From Shewanella hanedai (GTDB taxonomy: Bacteria > Pseudomonadota > Gammaproteobacteria > Enterobacterales > Shewanellaceae), in assembly GCF_007197645.1 (NCBI RefSeq), contig NZ_VKGK01000021.1:1-64000 (forward strand): a stretch of DNA of 64,000 bases. The letters are read 5' to 3'. The position numbers and the translations under genes were made by a program. Below, piece by piece: positions 7,865 through 16,494 of the stretch (its first letter is position 1; every line of letters begins with the position of its first letter). The notes beneath the pieces are model-generated. The model was not told where the DNA came from and did no database searches. It saw nothing but the letters and a program-made list of their open reading frames with translations.

Positions 7865-9355
7865 ATGACCCAGTCCAGCACTACTCATCATTACCAAAAG
7901 CTCACTCAACACTTTCAAAAAATCTCTCATTTTGAACACTTAAGCGCTCTAGGGGACTGGGACCAAGCCACCATGATGCCCAGTGGCGGCAGTGAGGCAA
8001 GAGGCGCTGCCATGGCGGAACTTGCTGGTCACATACATGAGCTCAAAACGGCTGATTTTTTAGAAGAAATACTTGGACTGGCTGCTGATGAGCAACTCAA
8101 CACTGAACAAGTGGCCAACCTAAGAGAGATGCAATATCAGTACTTTCAAGCCAACATCGTGCCCGTATCACTTGTTCAATCTAAGACTCAACTGGCCTAC
8201 CAATGTGAGCATGCGTGGCGTGTTCAACGTAAAAACAATGACTGGCAAGGCTTTAAGCCTAATCTAGAGGCGCTGATCACACTCGTCAAAGAGGAGGCGC
8301 AAATCCGCGCCCAAGCTCAAGGCCTTAGCCCCTATGACGCGTTATTAAATAAATTTGAACCCGGAATGACCACCGCACGATTAGAAACGGTATTTGGCAG
8401 TTTAAAAAGCTGGTTACCTGGATTAATAACTCAAGTACAGGCAGAGCAATCCAGTGAAAAACCTTTCTCTATTCCAAGCTTCTCCACCGCTAATCAAGAA
8501 GCGTTAGGCCGTGATGTGATGGGATTTCTGGGCTTTGACTTTAACCAAGGTCGTCTGGATATTAGTAGCCACCCTTTCTGTGGCGGTGTTCCCGGTGATA
8601 TTCGTTTAACCACTCGTTATGACGAAGCTGATTTTACTCAAGGTTTAATGGGGATTGTCCATGAAACAGGCCATGCCAGATATGAGCAGGGATTGCCTAA
8701 ACAGTGGCGGGGACAGCCTGTTGGCGGCCATCGTTCTATGGCGATTCACGAGAGTCAGAGCCTGTTTTGTGAGATGCAACTTGGTCGCGGCAATGGATTT
8801 TTAACTCAGATCCAACCTCTTATTGCAGAGCACTTGGGTTCAGTCCTCAATGCGGACGCCCTGACCAATATCTACACCCGAGTCAAACCCGGTTTAATTC
8901 GTGTAGACGCCGATGAGGTGACGTATCCTTGTCATGTCTTACTCCGATTTGAAGCGGAAAAAGGACTCATCGATGGCAGTTTACAGGTTGCCAATCTACC
9001 CGAGTTTTGGGCAGAGAACATGAAGAGCCTTCTCGGCGTAGATACAACAGGTGATTATCAAAATGGCTGTATGCAAGATATTCACTGGGCCGTAGGTGAG
9101 TTGGGGTATTTCCCAAGTTATACCTTAGGCGCCATGTACGCCGCACAATTTCGCTACGCTATCGAGAAAAGCTTAGGCTCAGTCGACACTTTAGTAGCAC
9201 AAGGCAAGATACACGCTGTATTTGATTGGCTTGAGCATAATATCTGGTCAAAAGGCTGCTTGTTATCTACCGATGATCTCGTGAAGCAAGCCACAGGAGA
9301 AACCTTAAATCCTGAATATTTCAAACGTCATCTAGAGCAAAGGTACCTTAAATAA
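7865..9355 (+). CDS. M32-family metallocarboxypeptidase
   Basis: 496 residues, the usual length of carboxypeptidase Taq-type enzymes. The zinc-binding motif HETGH is near residue 266 (GIVHETGHARYEQG), and the third zinc ligand Glu lies in AIHESQSLFCE about 30 residues later. The family hallmarks DxRxT (GDIRLTTRY) just before HETGH and GxxQDxHWA (GCMQDIHWA) near residue 405 are both visible. No signal peptide is present, so the enzyme is cytoplasmic and trims C-terminal amino acids from peptides. Its start is preceded by only a weak RBS. The GNAT gene at 9396 follows 40 bases downstream on the same strand. Confidence 0.95.
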   Translation: MTQSSTTHHYQKLTQHFQKISHFEHLSALGDWDQATMMPSGGSEARGAAMAELAGHIHELKTADFLEEILGLAADEQLNTEQVANLREMQYQYFQANIVPVSLVQSKTQLAYQCEHAWRVQRKNNDWQGFKPNLEALITLVKEEAQIRAQAQGLSPYDALLNKFEPGMTTARLETVFGSLKSWLPGLITQVQAEQSSEKPFSIPSFSTANQEALGRDVMGFLGFDFNQGRLDISSHPFCGGVPGDIRLTTRYDEADFTQGLMGIVHETGHARYEQGLPKQWRGQPVGGHRSMAIHESQSLFCEMQLGRGNGFLTQIQPLIAEHLGSVLNADALTNIYTRVKPGLIRVDADEVTYPCHVLLRFEAEKGLIDGSLQVANLPEFWAENMKSLLGVDTTGDYQNGCMQDIHWAVGELGYFPSYTLGAMYAAQFRYAIEKSLGSVDTLVAQGKIHAVFDWLEHNIWSKGCLLSTDDLVKQATGETLNPEYFKRHLEQRYLK

Positions 9356-9395
9356 CGTATTATATCGCCACTGTGAAGGACTATTGAGAGAAACA

Positions 9396-9875
9396 ATGCA
9401 ACTACGAGATATCGTACATGACGATTGGGAAACCATTCTTGATATCCAAGAGGAGTGTTATCCCCAAATAGTCCCAGAATCTCTGGGTGTACTGCAAAGT
9501 AAGTGGCGACTGTCACCTCAAACCTGTTTTGTCATTGAGCTAGATAACCAGCCAGTAGGCTACTGTTTAGCGCATCCTTGGCAACTAGGCACACCGCCAG
9601 CACTGGAGCAAGTAATTGAAGCTCACGCTAACCCAGACACCTTATACCTGCATGACATTGCTTTATCGGCAAAGGTTCAGGGAAAAGGAGCCGGTAAGTT
9701 GGCTTTCGACAGATTACTGCAGAGCGCGACAGATGCCTCACTGACCAGTATTTCGCTTGTGGCTGTACAAGGCGCTGATAGTTATTGGCGTAAACAGGGC
9801 TTTATCACTCGAAAAATAGATAAAAGTCTTGAAAGCTATACCTCTGATGCCTGCTATATGGTGTTAGACATTTAG
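9396..9875 (+). CDS. GNAT-family N-acetyltransferase
   Basis: 159 residues from the ATG at 9396; an in-frame TTG at 9384 is a less likely start, because GAGAG lies just before the ATG. Motif A is LYLHDIALSAKVQGKGAGKL (around residues 84-103) with the QGKGAG acetyl-CoA loop. Motif B follows with SISLVAVQGADSYWRKQGF, where the final YWRKxGF is the conserved GNAT C-terminal signature. The substrate is unknown. It sits between the M32 peptidase and the DUF2960 gene on one strand, with short gaps that allow co-transcription. Confidence 0.88.
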   Translation: MQLRDIVHDDWETILDIQEECYPQIVPESLGVLQSKWRLSPQTCFVIELDNQPVGYCLAHPWQLGTPPALEQVIEAHANPDTLYLHDIALSAKVQGKGAGKLAFDRLLQSATDASLTSISLVAVQGADSYWRKQGFITRKIDKSLESYTSDACYMVLDI

Positions 9876-9907
9876 ATATATTAATAATCAATTAGTTAGA
9901 GAATATT

Positions 9908-10162
9908 ATGGCTCGTAGAATTACGTATAAATACAAGAAGCAGGCAAGAGAGATTAATTTTGCTTATGACAAGTTCAACAATATTCATGAAGCAGTTGCT
10001 GCTGCTGAAGGGATAGATCTCACCAGCTACCATATGATGGAGCAGCAAGTGGTGACGTCATCAAAAGGTAAATCTGCCGCTCGTGACTTCAGAGATAAAG
10101 AGTTTGCTAAGATGGGATTTAGTGACATTTATTACATTAAAGACGATCCTAAAGAAAAATAA
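9908..10162 (+). CDS. Small basic DUF2960-type protein
   Basis: 84 residues, rich in Lys/Arg at the N-terminus (MARRITYKYKKQAREI) with an acidic middle and a Lys-rich end. No membrane segment or signal peptide is visible. The composition and length match the DUF2960 family seen in Shewanella and Vibrio genomes; no function is known. It lies 32 bases after the GNAT gene and 26 bases before the RDD gene on the same strand, so the three could form one transcript ending at the terminator at 10747. Confidence 0.7.
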   Translation: MARRITYKYKKQAREINFAYDKFNNIHEAVAAAEGIDLTSYHMMEQQVVTSSKGKSAARDFRDKEFAKMGFSDIYYIKDDPKEK

Positions 10163-10188
10163 ACCAACACCTTAATAACGGAAAGAGA

Positions 10189-10719
10189 ATGTACATGAAA
10201 GAGAGTTCAATGCCCAATGTCGAGCATGCCAATTTTCCTCGCGCAGGATTCTTTCGTCGCTGCGGTGCCATCATCTATGACCTATTACTGGCGGTGGCCG
10301 TTTATATGATCGCTGGGGCCATTGGTTTTGGCGTTTTTACTGCACTCATCTCCTCTGGTGTTATCAATATGGGTAGCACTGAGCTTGTGTCAGACTTGCT
10401 TAATGAAACGCCGCTATACAAAGGGATATATCAGTTTTGGATCGCTCTTTGCGTAGGCTTGTTCTATATCGCTTTTTGGAGTTATGGCGGGCAAACATTA
10501 GGCATGAGAGCATGGAGACTTAAAGTGCAGCACCCTAATGGTCAAAGCTTGAGTTTTATCACCGCATCAGCAAGGTTGATCTGGTCACTGCTTGGCATAG
10601 GTAATCTATGGATCTTGATTAACGGCGACAAGCTCGCGTTACAAGATATGATGACTCGCTCAGAAATCGTCGTTCTCTCTAAAGAAGCAAATCAGATGCG
10701 AAACTGGCACGGGGTGTAA
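10189..10719 (+). CDS. RDD-family integral membrane protein
   Basis: 176 residues. The RDD hallmarks are present: FPRAGFFRRCGAIIYDLLL at residues 15-33 (the Arg and the IxD pair), and GQTLGMRAWRLKVQ near residue 104. There are three membrane helices (about residues 27-55, 80-102, 122-145). RDD proteins are small membrane proteins of unclear role; some are proposed to transport ions or compatible solutes. The start at 10189 follows GGAAAGAG; in-frame ATGs at 10195 and 10210 are alternatives. It is the last gene before a strong bidirectional terminator. Confidence 0.85.
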   Translation: MYMKESSMPNVEHANFPRAGFFRRCGAIIYDLLLAVAVYMIAGAIGFGVFTALISSGVINMGSTELVSDLLNETPLYKGIYQFWIALCVGLFYIAFWSYGGQTLGMRAWRLKVQHPNGQSLSFITASARLIWSLLGIGNLWILINGDKLALQDMMTRSEIVVLSKEANQMRNWHGV

Positions 10720-10746
10720 ACAATTTAACCGCATTTAATTTAATGA

Positions 10747-10786
10747 AAAAGGGCATCGAGTTAACACATTAACTCGATGCCCTTTT
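10747..10786. terminator. Strong bidirectional terminator
   Basis: A perfect 18-bp stem: AAAAGGGCATCGAGTTAA (10747-10764), loop CACA, and its complement at 10769-10786. Flanking A and T runs make it usable on both strands. It separates the RDD gene (+) from lptG (-). Confidence 0.93.
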
Positions 10787-10847
10787 ATTCGATAACCTAA
10801 TTCCTAACAGTATGAGTACCTGTTTATCAGGCACTCATCTCTGAAGA

Positions 10848-11906
10848 TTATTTTCGAATAAAGTAGACGGCGACAACACCAAATATCAGCGCCGGCATCA
10901 TGGCCCCTATGAATGCGGGTAGCCCATACACTAAGGTCAATGGGCCAAATATTTCACTACTAATATAGAAACTGAAACCGGCAATGACACCTAACAGCAC
11001 ACGGGCTCCCATAGTGACGGTTCTGAGTGGACCAAACACAAACGAAAGTGCCACTAACATCATCACTGCAACGGTAACCGGCTGCATAAACTTGCGCCAT
11101 AACGCCAACTCGTAACGAGCTGAATCTTGATTATTCACTTTTAAATAATCTAAATAGCCCATCAAACCTTGTATCGACAAAGACTCAGGTTTAACCGACA
11201 CCACGCTCAATTTGTCGGGTGTTAAGGTCGAATCCCAACGATATAGGGTCAAGTCGGTTAAGGTCACTTTCTCGTCGGTCAAATCAATTTGCCTGACATC
11301 AAGTAAACGCCAATGATCCTTTGAAAATATCCCCCGTTCCGCATGAATAGTACGGGTCAACGCGAGATCTGAATTAAACTCATACAAGGTGATATTGCGC
11401 AGATTACTAATGTCGACCACTTCACCTATATTGACAAATAGATCGCCATCTTTTGCCCAGATCCCTCGACTTGATTTGATCAGACTGCCACCGGATATCT
11501 TGGTCGCTTGCAATTCGTTAGCTCTTTGCTCTGCAGCTGGTGCCCCCCACTCCCCTAGTGCCATGATGATCAACATCAAAGGAATCGCTGTTTTCATCGC
11601 AGAAAGTGTAATTTGGAAGCGTGACAAGCCAGCGCTCTGCATCACCACTAACTCAGAGTTCGATGCCAACATTCCCATGCCGATTAACGCACCTAACAAC
11701 ACTGCCATAGGGAAAAACATCTCTATATCCCGTGGGATAAGAAACAGTACATAGATGCCAGCATCCATCATACTGTAGGTTCCGCGGCCCACTAGACGCA
11801 GTTGATCGACCCATTTAATGATGCCCGATAAACCCGTAAGAATAAGTAAACACAGCGCTGACGTACTCACCAAGGTACGCGCAATATAGAGATCTAAAAT
11901 TCTCAT
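10848..11906 (-). CDS. lptG: LPS export ABC transporter permease LptG
   Basis: 352 residues, the usual LptG length. The N-terminus MRILDLYIARTLVSTSALC is followed by a membrane helix, then two more helices, a long periplasmic beta-jellyroll part (about 130-265) and three C-terminal helices. This is the 3+3 helix layout of the LptF/LptG pair. With LptF and the ATPase LptB it extracts lipopolysaccharide from the inner membrane and passes it to the LptC/LptA bridge. Its ATG overlaps the stop of lptF (ATGA), so translation is coupled. The gene order lptF-lptG divergent from pepA is conserved in gammaproteobacteria. Confidence 0.96.
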   Translation of the reverse strand: MRILDLYIARTLVSTSALCLLILTGLSGIIKWVDQLRLVGRGTYSMMDAGIYVLFLIPRDIEMFFPMAVLLGALIGMGMLASNSELVVMQSAGLSRFQITLSAMKTAIPLMLIIMALGEWGAPAAEQRANELQATKISGGSLIKSSRGIWAKDGDLFVNIGEVVDISNLRNITLYEFNSDLALTRTIHAERGIFSKDHWRLLDVRQIDLTDEKVTLTDLTLYRWDSTLTPDKLSVVSVKPESLSIQGLMGYLDYLKVNNQDSARYELALWRKFMQPVTVAVMMLVALSFVFGPLRTVTMGARVLLGVIAGFSFYISSEIFGPLTLVYGLPAFIGAMMPALIFGVVAVYFIRK

Positions 11907-13015
11907 GCTGCCACCTTCTTACGCTTAAATAAGCCGGTTAATTTAATGCCGGACGACCGCTCTTTTCCGAGTAATAGAATCCCGAGGAATAATGCCGATA
12001 GATGTATCCACCACATACCTAAGTAACCCGGAATAACACCGTCTTCTAACGCTTTTCTCCCGGCGATCATCAAACCAAAGTAACCAAGGTAAAGTAAAAT
12101 AGCTGGGAACATCTTGGCAAACTTCCCCTGACGAACATTGACTCGAGCCATAGGGACGGCAATTAAGGTCAACATGATAATAGAAATTGGAATAGCTAAG
12201 CGCCAATGGAACTCAGCCTTACTCTCGGGGCTGTCTAGCGCCATCAACTCTTTAATTGGTAGTGCAGAAAGCTTACGACGACGCTCGTTCACCTCCTGAT
12301 CCTTAATTTGCATCTGGTAACCACCAAACTCGATCACCTGAAAATCAACTTGCTTAGGGGTCGCTTGGTACTGCCTTCCATCATGAAGCTGTAAGCGCTG
12401 CCCACCGGTTTCATCTTCGACAACTTTACCTCCCTGAGCGAGGACAATATTGCTCTGTCCAAACTCAGCATCAGGATCCGGTAACTGGGCAACAAAGACT
12501 TTATCCAGTTGATTATCTCGGCCAATGCGTTCGACAAAAAGAACCGCTCTACCATTGGGACTGGTCTGAAAACGGCCTTGAGTAATGGCAGCTAAACCAG
12601 CTTCAGATTGAGCATGTTCCAATACCTGATTTTGTCTCTCTTCAGCCCAAGGGGTAACATAAACTGATAAGGCCCCTGTGATAACCATATTGAGTATGGC
12701 TAGCAATAGCGTCACCCGAGTGATGTACCACTCACTGACCCCTACACTGTGCAAAACCACCATTTCACTGTCAGCATACATACGACCGTGAGCCATTAGA
12801 ATGCCGAGAAAAAGACTTAAAGGGAGTACTAAAACAGCAAGATAGGGTAAATTGAGTCCTAATAATGTCATCACGAGTGAAGCTGGAAACTCACCGTCTG
12901 ACGCATTAGCAAGTACGCGAACAAAGTGTTGGCTAATAAAAATAGCTAATAACACGAAAAGTACTGCAATTTGTGCCTTAAAAACTTCTCGAATCAGGTA
13001 TCTAAATACAATCAC
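11903..13015 (-). CDS. lptF: LPS export ABC transporter permease LptF
   Basis: 370 residues starting with GTG at 13015 (MIVFRYLIREVFKAQ, matching the LptF N-terminus). There are three N-terminal helices and a periplasmic domain (about 125-265) with the conserved FQTSPNGRAVLFVER segment. Three C-terminal helices follow, with an IALP-type core (WRLAIPISIIMLTLIAVPMA). It partners LptG in the LptBFG transporter. The gene is first in the operon and divergent from pepA across a 222-base intergenic region that carries the promoters of both units. Confidence 0.96.
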   Translation of the reverse strand: MIVFRYLIREVFKAQIAVLFVLLAIFISQHFVRVLANASDGEFPASLVMTLLGLNLPYLAVLVLPLSLFLGILMAHGRMYADSEMVVLHSVGVSEWYITRVTLLLAILNMVITGALSVYVTPWAEERQNQVLEHAQSEAGLAAITQGRFQTSPNGRAVLFVERIGRDNQLDKVFVAQLPDPDAEFGQSNIVLAQGGKVVEDETGGQRLQLHDGRQYQATPKQVDFQVIEFGGYQMQIKDQEVNERRRKLSALPIKELMALDSPESKAEFHWRLAIPISIIMLTLIAVPMARVNVRQGKFAKMFPAILLYLGYFGLMIAGRKALEDGVIPGYLGMWWIHLSALFLGILLLGKERSSGIKLTGLFKRKKVAA

Positions 13016-13237
13016 AGGCAGGATCCAGTCTCTAAACTTATAATTATGCTGGTGTCAGTCACACTTTCATGTAGACTGTCTACTTTTGGTAGTTTTGTGA
13101 CCAGCTATGAACTAAAAATGGCAGGGAAACACCTAAAAATCAAACTATTGGTGTACCAATTTCAGGCCCACTTTTGGGCACAAGCAGACATTATCTAATA
13201 AATAATAATATTTGTCTTTAAGAATCTAGGAGAGCTC

Positions 13238-14746
13238 ATGGAGTTTAGCGTTAAGAGCGGCAGTCCAGAGAAGCAACGCTCGGCTTGTATCGTAGTAGGA
13301 GTATATGAACCCAGACGACTATCAGGTATAGCAGAACTGCTTGATAAAATCAGCGAAGGCTACATTAGCAACTTGCTTCGTCGCGGTGATTTAGAAGGAA
13401 AGCCTGGTCAGATGCTACTTTTGCATCATGTGCCAAACGTCCTCAGTGAGCGAGTATTACTGGTAGGTTGTGGTAAAGAGCGTGAGTTAGACGAACGCCA
13501 ATACAAGCAAATCATCACTAAAACGATTAAGACACTCAATGAAACTGGCTCTATGGAAGCTGTTTGCTTTCTAACAGAACTGCATGTCAAAGGTCGCGAT
13601 ACTTATTGGAAAGTACGTGAAGCCGTTGAGACAACGCAAAACAGTCTATACAGTTTTGATGCTCTGAAAACCAGCAAAGACGAAACTCGTCGCCCATTGC
13701 GCAAAATGGTTTTCAACGTACCAACTCGCCGTGAATTAACCGTTGGTGATCGCGCCATTGAGCATGGTATGGCTGTATCTGCCGGTGTTCAGCTGTGTCG
13801 CGATGTGGCGAATATGCCGCCAAACATCTGTAATCCAGCCTACCTCGCCTCACAAGCACGTCAAATTGGCGAAGTATGTGAAGAACTGACGGTCACGACC
13901 GTGGGTGAAGAGCAGATGGCTAAACTGGGTATGAACTCATACTTAGCCGTAGGCCGTGGCAGTGATAACGAATCTATCATGACCATCATGGAGTACAAGG
14001 GCGCTGTCGACAGCACAGAGAAGCCTATTGTACTTGTCGGTAAAGGTCTGACGTTTGACTCTGGTGGTATTTCACTTAAACCCGGCGAAGGCATGGATGA
14101 GATGAAATACGACATGGGTGGCGCAGCCGGTGTTATTGGTGCAATGAAAGCACTGTGTGAAATGAAGCTGCCTATCAATGTTATTGGTATTCTTGCGGGC
14201 TGTGAAAACATGCCATCAAGCAATGCTTACCGCCCAGGTGATATTCTCACGACTATGTCAGGCCAAACTGTTGAAGTGTTAAACACAGATGCAGAAGGTC
14301 GCTTGGTATTGTGTGATGTTTTGACCTACGTTGAGCGTTACGATCCTGAATTAGTGGTTGATACAGCCACTCTGACAGGCGCTTGCGTCATTGCATTGGG
14401 TAAGCACGCATCAGGTCTATTCTCAGGTCATAACCCACTTGCACATGAGCTATTAAATGCTGGTGAGCAAAGTGGTGATCGCGCATGGCGCATGCCATTA
14501 TGGGATGAGTATCAGGAGCATTTAGAGAGCCCATTTGCTGACATGACTAACTTAGGTGGTCGTGCAGCGGGTTCTATTACTGCCGCTTGTTTCCTTTCTC
14601 GCTTTACCAAGAAGTACAACTGGGCGCACTTAGATGTGGCTGGTACAGCTTGGAACAGTGGTGCAAATAAAGGTTCTACTGGTCGTCCAGTACCTTTGCT
14701 GACCCAGTTCCTAATCAATAGAGCTGGTGTCGTTCAAGGCGATTAA
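13238..14746 (+). CDS. pepA: Leucyl aminopeptidase PepA (M17)
   Basis: 502 residues. The M17 signature NTDAEGRL is in VEVLNTDAEGRLVLCDV near residue 348. The catalytic and metal-binding core GKGLTFDSGGISLKPGEGMD lies near residues 268-287 and DMGGAAGV near residue 290. The N-terminal macro-like domain occupies about 1-165. It hydrolyses N-terminal residues from peptides with two divalent metals per subunit as a hexamer. In Escherichia coli the same protein also acts as a DNA-binding factor; that role here is only inferred from homology. A strong AGGAG lies before the ATG. It is divergent from lptF, and holC-valS, the usual next genes, are displaced by about 10 kb. Confidence 0.97.
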   Translation: MEFSVKSGSPEKQRSACIVVGVYEPRRLSGIAELLDKISEGYISNLLRRGDLEGKPGQMLLLHHVPNVLSERVLLVGCGKERELDERQYKQIITKTIKTLNETGSMEAVCFLTELHVKGRDTYWKVREAVETTQNSLYSFDALKTSKDETRRPLRKMVFNVPTRRELTVGDRAIEHGMAVSAGVQLCRDVANMPPNICNPAYLASQARQIGEVCEELTVTTVGEEQMAKLGMNSYLAVGRGSDNESIMTIMEYKGAVDSTEKPIVLVGKGLTFDSGGISLKPGEGMDEMKYDMGGAAGVIGAMKALCEMKLPINVIGILAGCENMPSSNAYRPGDILTTMSGQTVEVLNTDAEGRLVLCDVLTYVERYDPELVVDTATLTGACVIALGKHASGLFSGHNPLAHELLNAGEQSGDRAWRMPLWDEYQEHLESPFADMTNLGGRAAGSITAACFLSRFTKKYNWAHLDVAGTAWNSGANKGSTGRPVPLLTQFLINRAGVVQGD

Positions 14747-14771
14747 GCATAAGAAAAACGGTGACATAAAG

Positions 14772-14818
14772 TAAATTTATAACCATCCATGGTAAATTTA
14801 CATAAGTGTTCCAGACAC
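14772..14818. repeat. Intergenic palindrome plus GTGTTCCAGACAC motif (copy 1)
   Basis: ACCATCCATGGT lies inside flanking TAAATTTA repeats (14772-14800), followed by GTGTTCCAGACAC at 14806-14818, which abuts a terminator stem. The same order (ACCAT..ATGGT palindrome, spacer ending CAT.AG/CAG, GTGTTCCAGACAC, terminator) recurs at 55404-55466. Relative to the minus-strand gene downstream, both copies follow the terminator's T run. Confidence 0.6.
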
Positions 14819-14851
14819 AAAAAGGTGAAGTATGACTGCTTCACCTTTTTT
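14819..14851. terminator. Bidirectional terminator between pepA and the CNNM gene
   Basis: AAAAAGGTGAAG (14819-14830), an 8-base loop and CTTCACCTTTTT (14839-14850) give a 12-bp stem with A and T flanks on both strands, suitable for pepA (+) and the convergent gene at 14887 (-). Confidence 0.9.
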
Positions 14852-14886
14852 ATTTATCTTGGTTTTACTTTGGTTATGCCTCTCGA

Positions 14887-16218
14887 CTACGCGAGAGCGT
14901 CGGCCATTAGCTTCATCTCAGCCACTTCAACACCATCAAGTCGAGTCACGAGCAGCTGATCCACCTTGTAAGCATCGACGTCAACCACTTCAAATTTGAA
15001 ACCAGCAAAATTGACAGAGTCGGTACACTTTGGAATTTTTCTCAGTTTAAACATCATAAAACCAGCGATGGTTTCATAATTATGGTTCTGCGGAAACTCA
15101 TCAATGTCGAGCGCGCGCATCACATCAGTTATCGGTGTAACACCATCCATTAACCATGAATTGTTATCACGAGCGATGATCTGCTCCTCATTTTCTGGCA
15201 GAGACCAAGCGCCCATCACTGCATCTTGCAGATCTTTCGCGGTAACAATCCCCACGACCAGAGAATACTCATTAATCACCGCTGCAAAATCGGCTCGGCT
15301 ATTTTTAAAATATTCCATCGATTCAGACAAGCTCAGGGTATCAGGGATGATAAAGCAGCTCTCAACCAGCTCATTGTTTCTAAGGCTGATGTTCTGACCG
15401 TTTAACACACATATAAGCAGCTTCTTTGCATTTACAATGCCTTTAACTATATCGAGTTGTCCATCACAGACTAAGAAGTTTGAATGAGGATCCTCTGTAA
15501 TTTTACGTTTAATCTCCTCCTCACTGTCTTGTAGCAGAAAATAGGACAAACTTTCCCGTGCCGTCATCGCTGCTGTAACGGGAATGGTTTGCATCTCAAA
15601 CACTTTCTCCATCATCAACTGCTCATCTTTATCTAAGACACCTGCTTCAGCTCCAGCGTCCATCACCGCGTAGATATCATCTGATGTCACAGCATCATTA
15701 CGTAAAGTCTGGATCTGCAACAAACGGAATAATTGATTGGCTAAACTATTAAAAAACCAAACTAGTGGTTTAAAAATAGTGATACTCACCATCAAGGGAC
15801 TAACTAAGACTAATGCGACCTTTTCAGGAATGGCCATCGCCACCCTTTTAGGCATAAGATCGGCAATCAAGATAAATAAACTTGTCACTAAGGCAAAGGA
15901 CAGAAAGAAGCTTAGCTTTCCTAACCAAGGCTCACTCACCCATGGCGTGAGGAATGCTTGAATATAGGGGGTAAAGGCTGACTCGCCGACGATACCGCCC
16001 ATAATAGCAACGGCATTTAGACCAATCTGGACGACGGTAAAAAAGTTACCAGGGTTAGCTTGCAGATGCAGTACTTTTTCAGCTCGACGATCACCCTCAC
16101 TCGCCATTTGCCTAAGGCGGATTTTTCGTGATGCCGCCAAGGCAATTTCCGACATAGAGAAAAAACAACTTGTCCCGATCAAGAACAAGATAATCATAGC
16201 GTTATCAAAGAAACTCAT
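14887..16218 (-). CDS. paeA: CNNM/CorC-family membrane protein, PaeA (YtfL)-like
   Basis: 443 residues in the order DUF21/CNNM transmembrane domain (about 1-190, four helices), a tandem CBS pair (about 205-335, including VCDGQLDIVKGIV and INEYSLVVGIVTAKDL), and a C-terminal CorC/HlyC domain (about 350-430, WLMDGVTPITDVMRAL). Length and sequence closely follow YtfL/PaeA of enterobacteria, which is linked to export of cadaverine and putrescine. Other members of the family move magnesium or cobalt, so the substrate is inferred from the closest relative only. An AGGTGCTAA sequence precedes the ATG. It is convergent with pepA and alone on its transcript. Confidence 0.85.
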   Translation of the reverse strand: MSFFDNAMIILFLIGTSCFFSMSEIALAASRKIRLRQMASEGDRRAEKVLHLQANPGNFFTVVQIGLNAVAIMGGIVGESAFTPYIQAFLTPWVSEPWLGKLSFFLSFALVTSLFILIADLMPKRVAMAIPEKVALVLVSPLMVSITIFKPLVWFFNSLANQLFRLLQIQTLRNDAVTSDDIYAVMDAGAEAGVLDKDEQLMMEKVFEMQTIPVTAAMTARESLSYFLLQDSEEEIKRKITEDPHSNFLVCDGQLDIVKGIVNAKKLLICVLNGQNISLRNNELVESCFIIPDTLSLSESMEYFKNSRADFAAVINEYSLVVGIVTAKDLQDAVMGAWSLPENEEQIIARDNNSWLMDGVTPITDVMRALDIDEFPQNHNYETIAGFMMFKLRKIPKCTDSVNFAGFKFEVVDVDAYKVDQLLVTRLDGVEVAEMKLMADALA

Positions 16219-16494
16219 TTAGCACCTATACGAAACAGATATATCAGGAGAAGAACTCTATCGACTCACAGTGTAACACTTAAAGTTAAAATACTTAATT
16301 TACAGCAACTTAACTAAAACCACCGTTTAATTGAAAATTATGAGATGCGGAGTATATCTGCTTATTATTTAACTCACCACATAATAAATGACCAAGGTTC
16401 GTTATTTTAGAAGTAGATCCTAAAATGGCTATCTGATCAGAAGCAGAAATAAGCCATCGCCAGAAGAAGGGAGTGTGAAACGCTACGGGAATGA

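Noticed and set aside
13141..13185. Short inverted repeats (ATTGGT/ACCAAT and GCCCA/TGGGC) in the lptF-pepA gap
   Set aside because: Arms of only five or six bases; expected by chance in a divergent promoter region.
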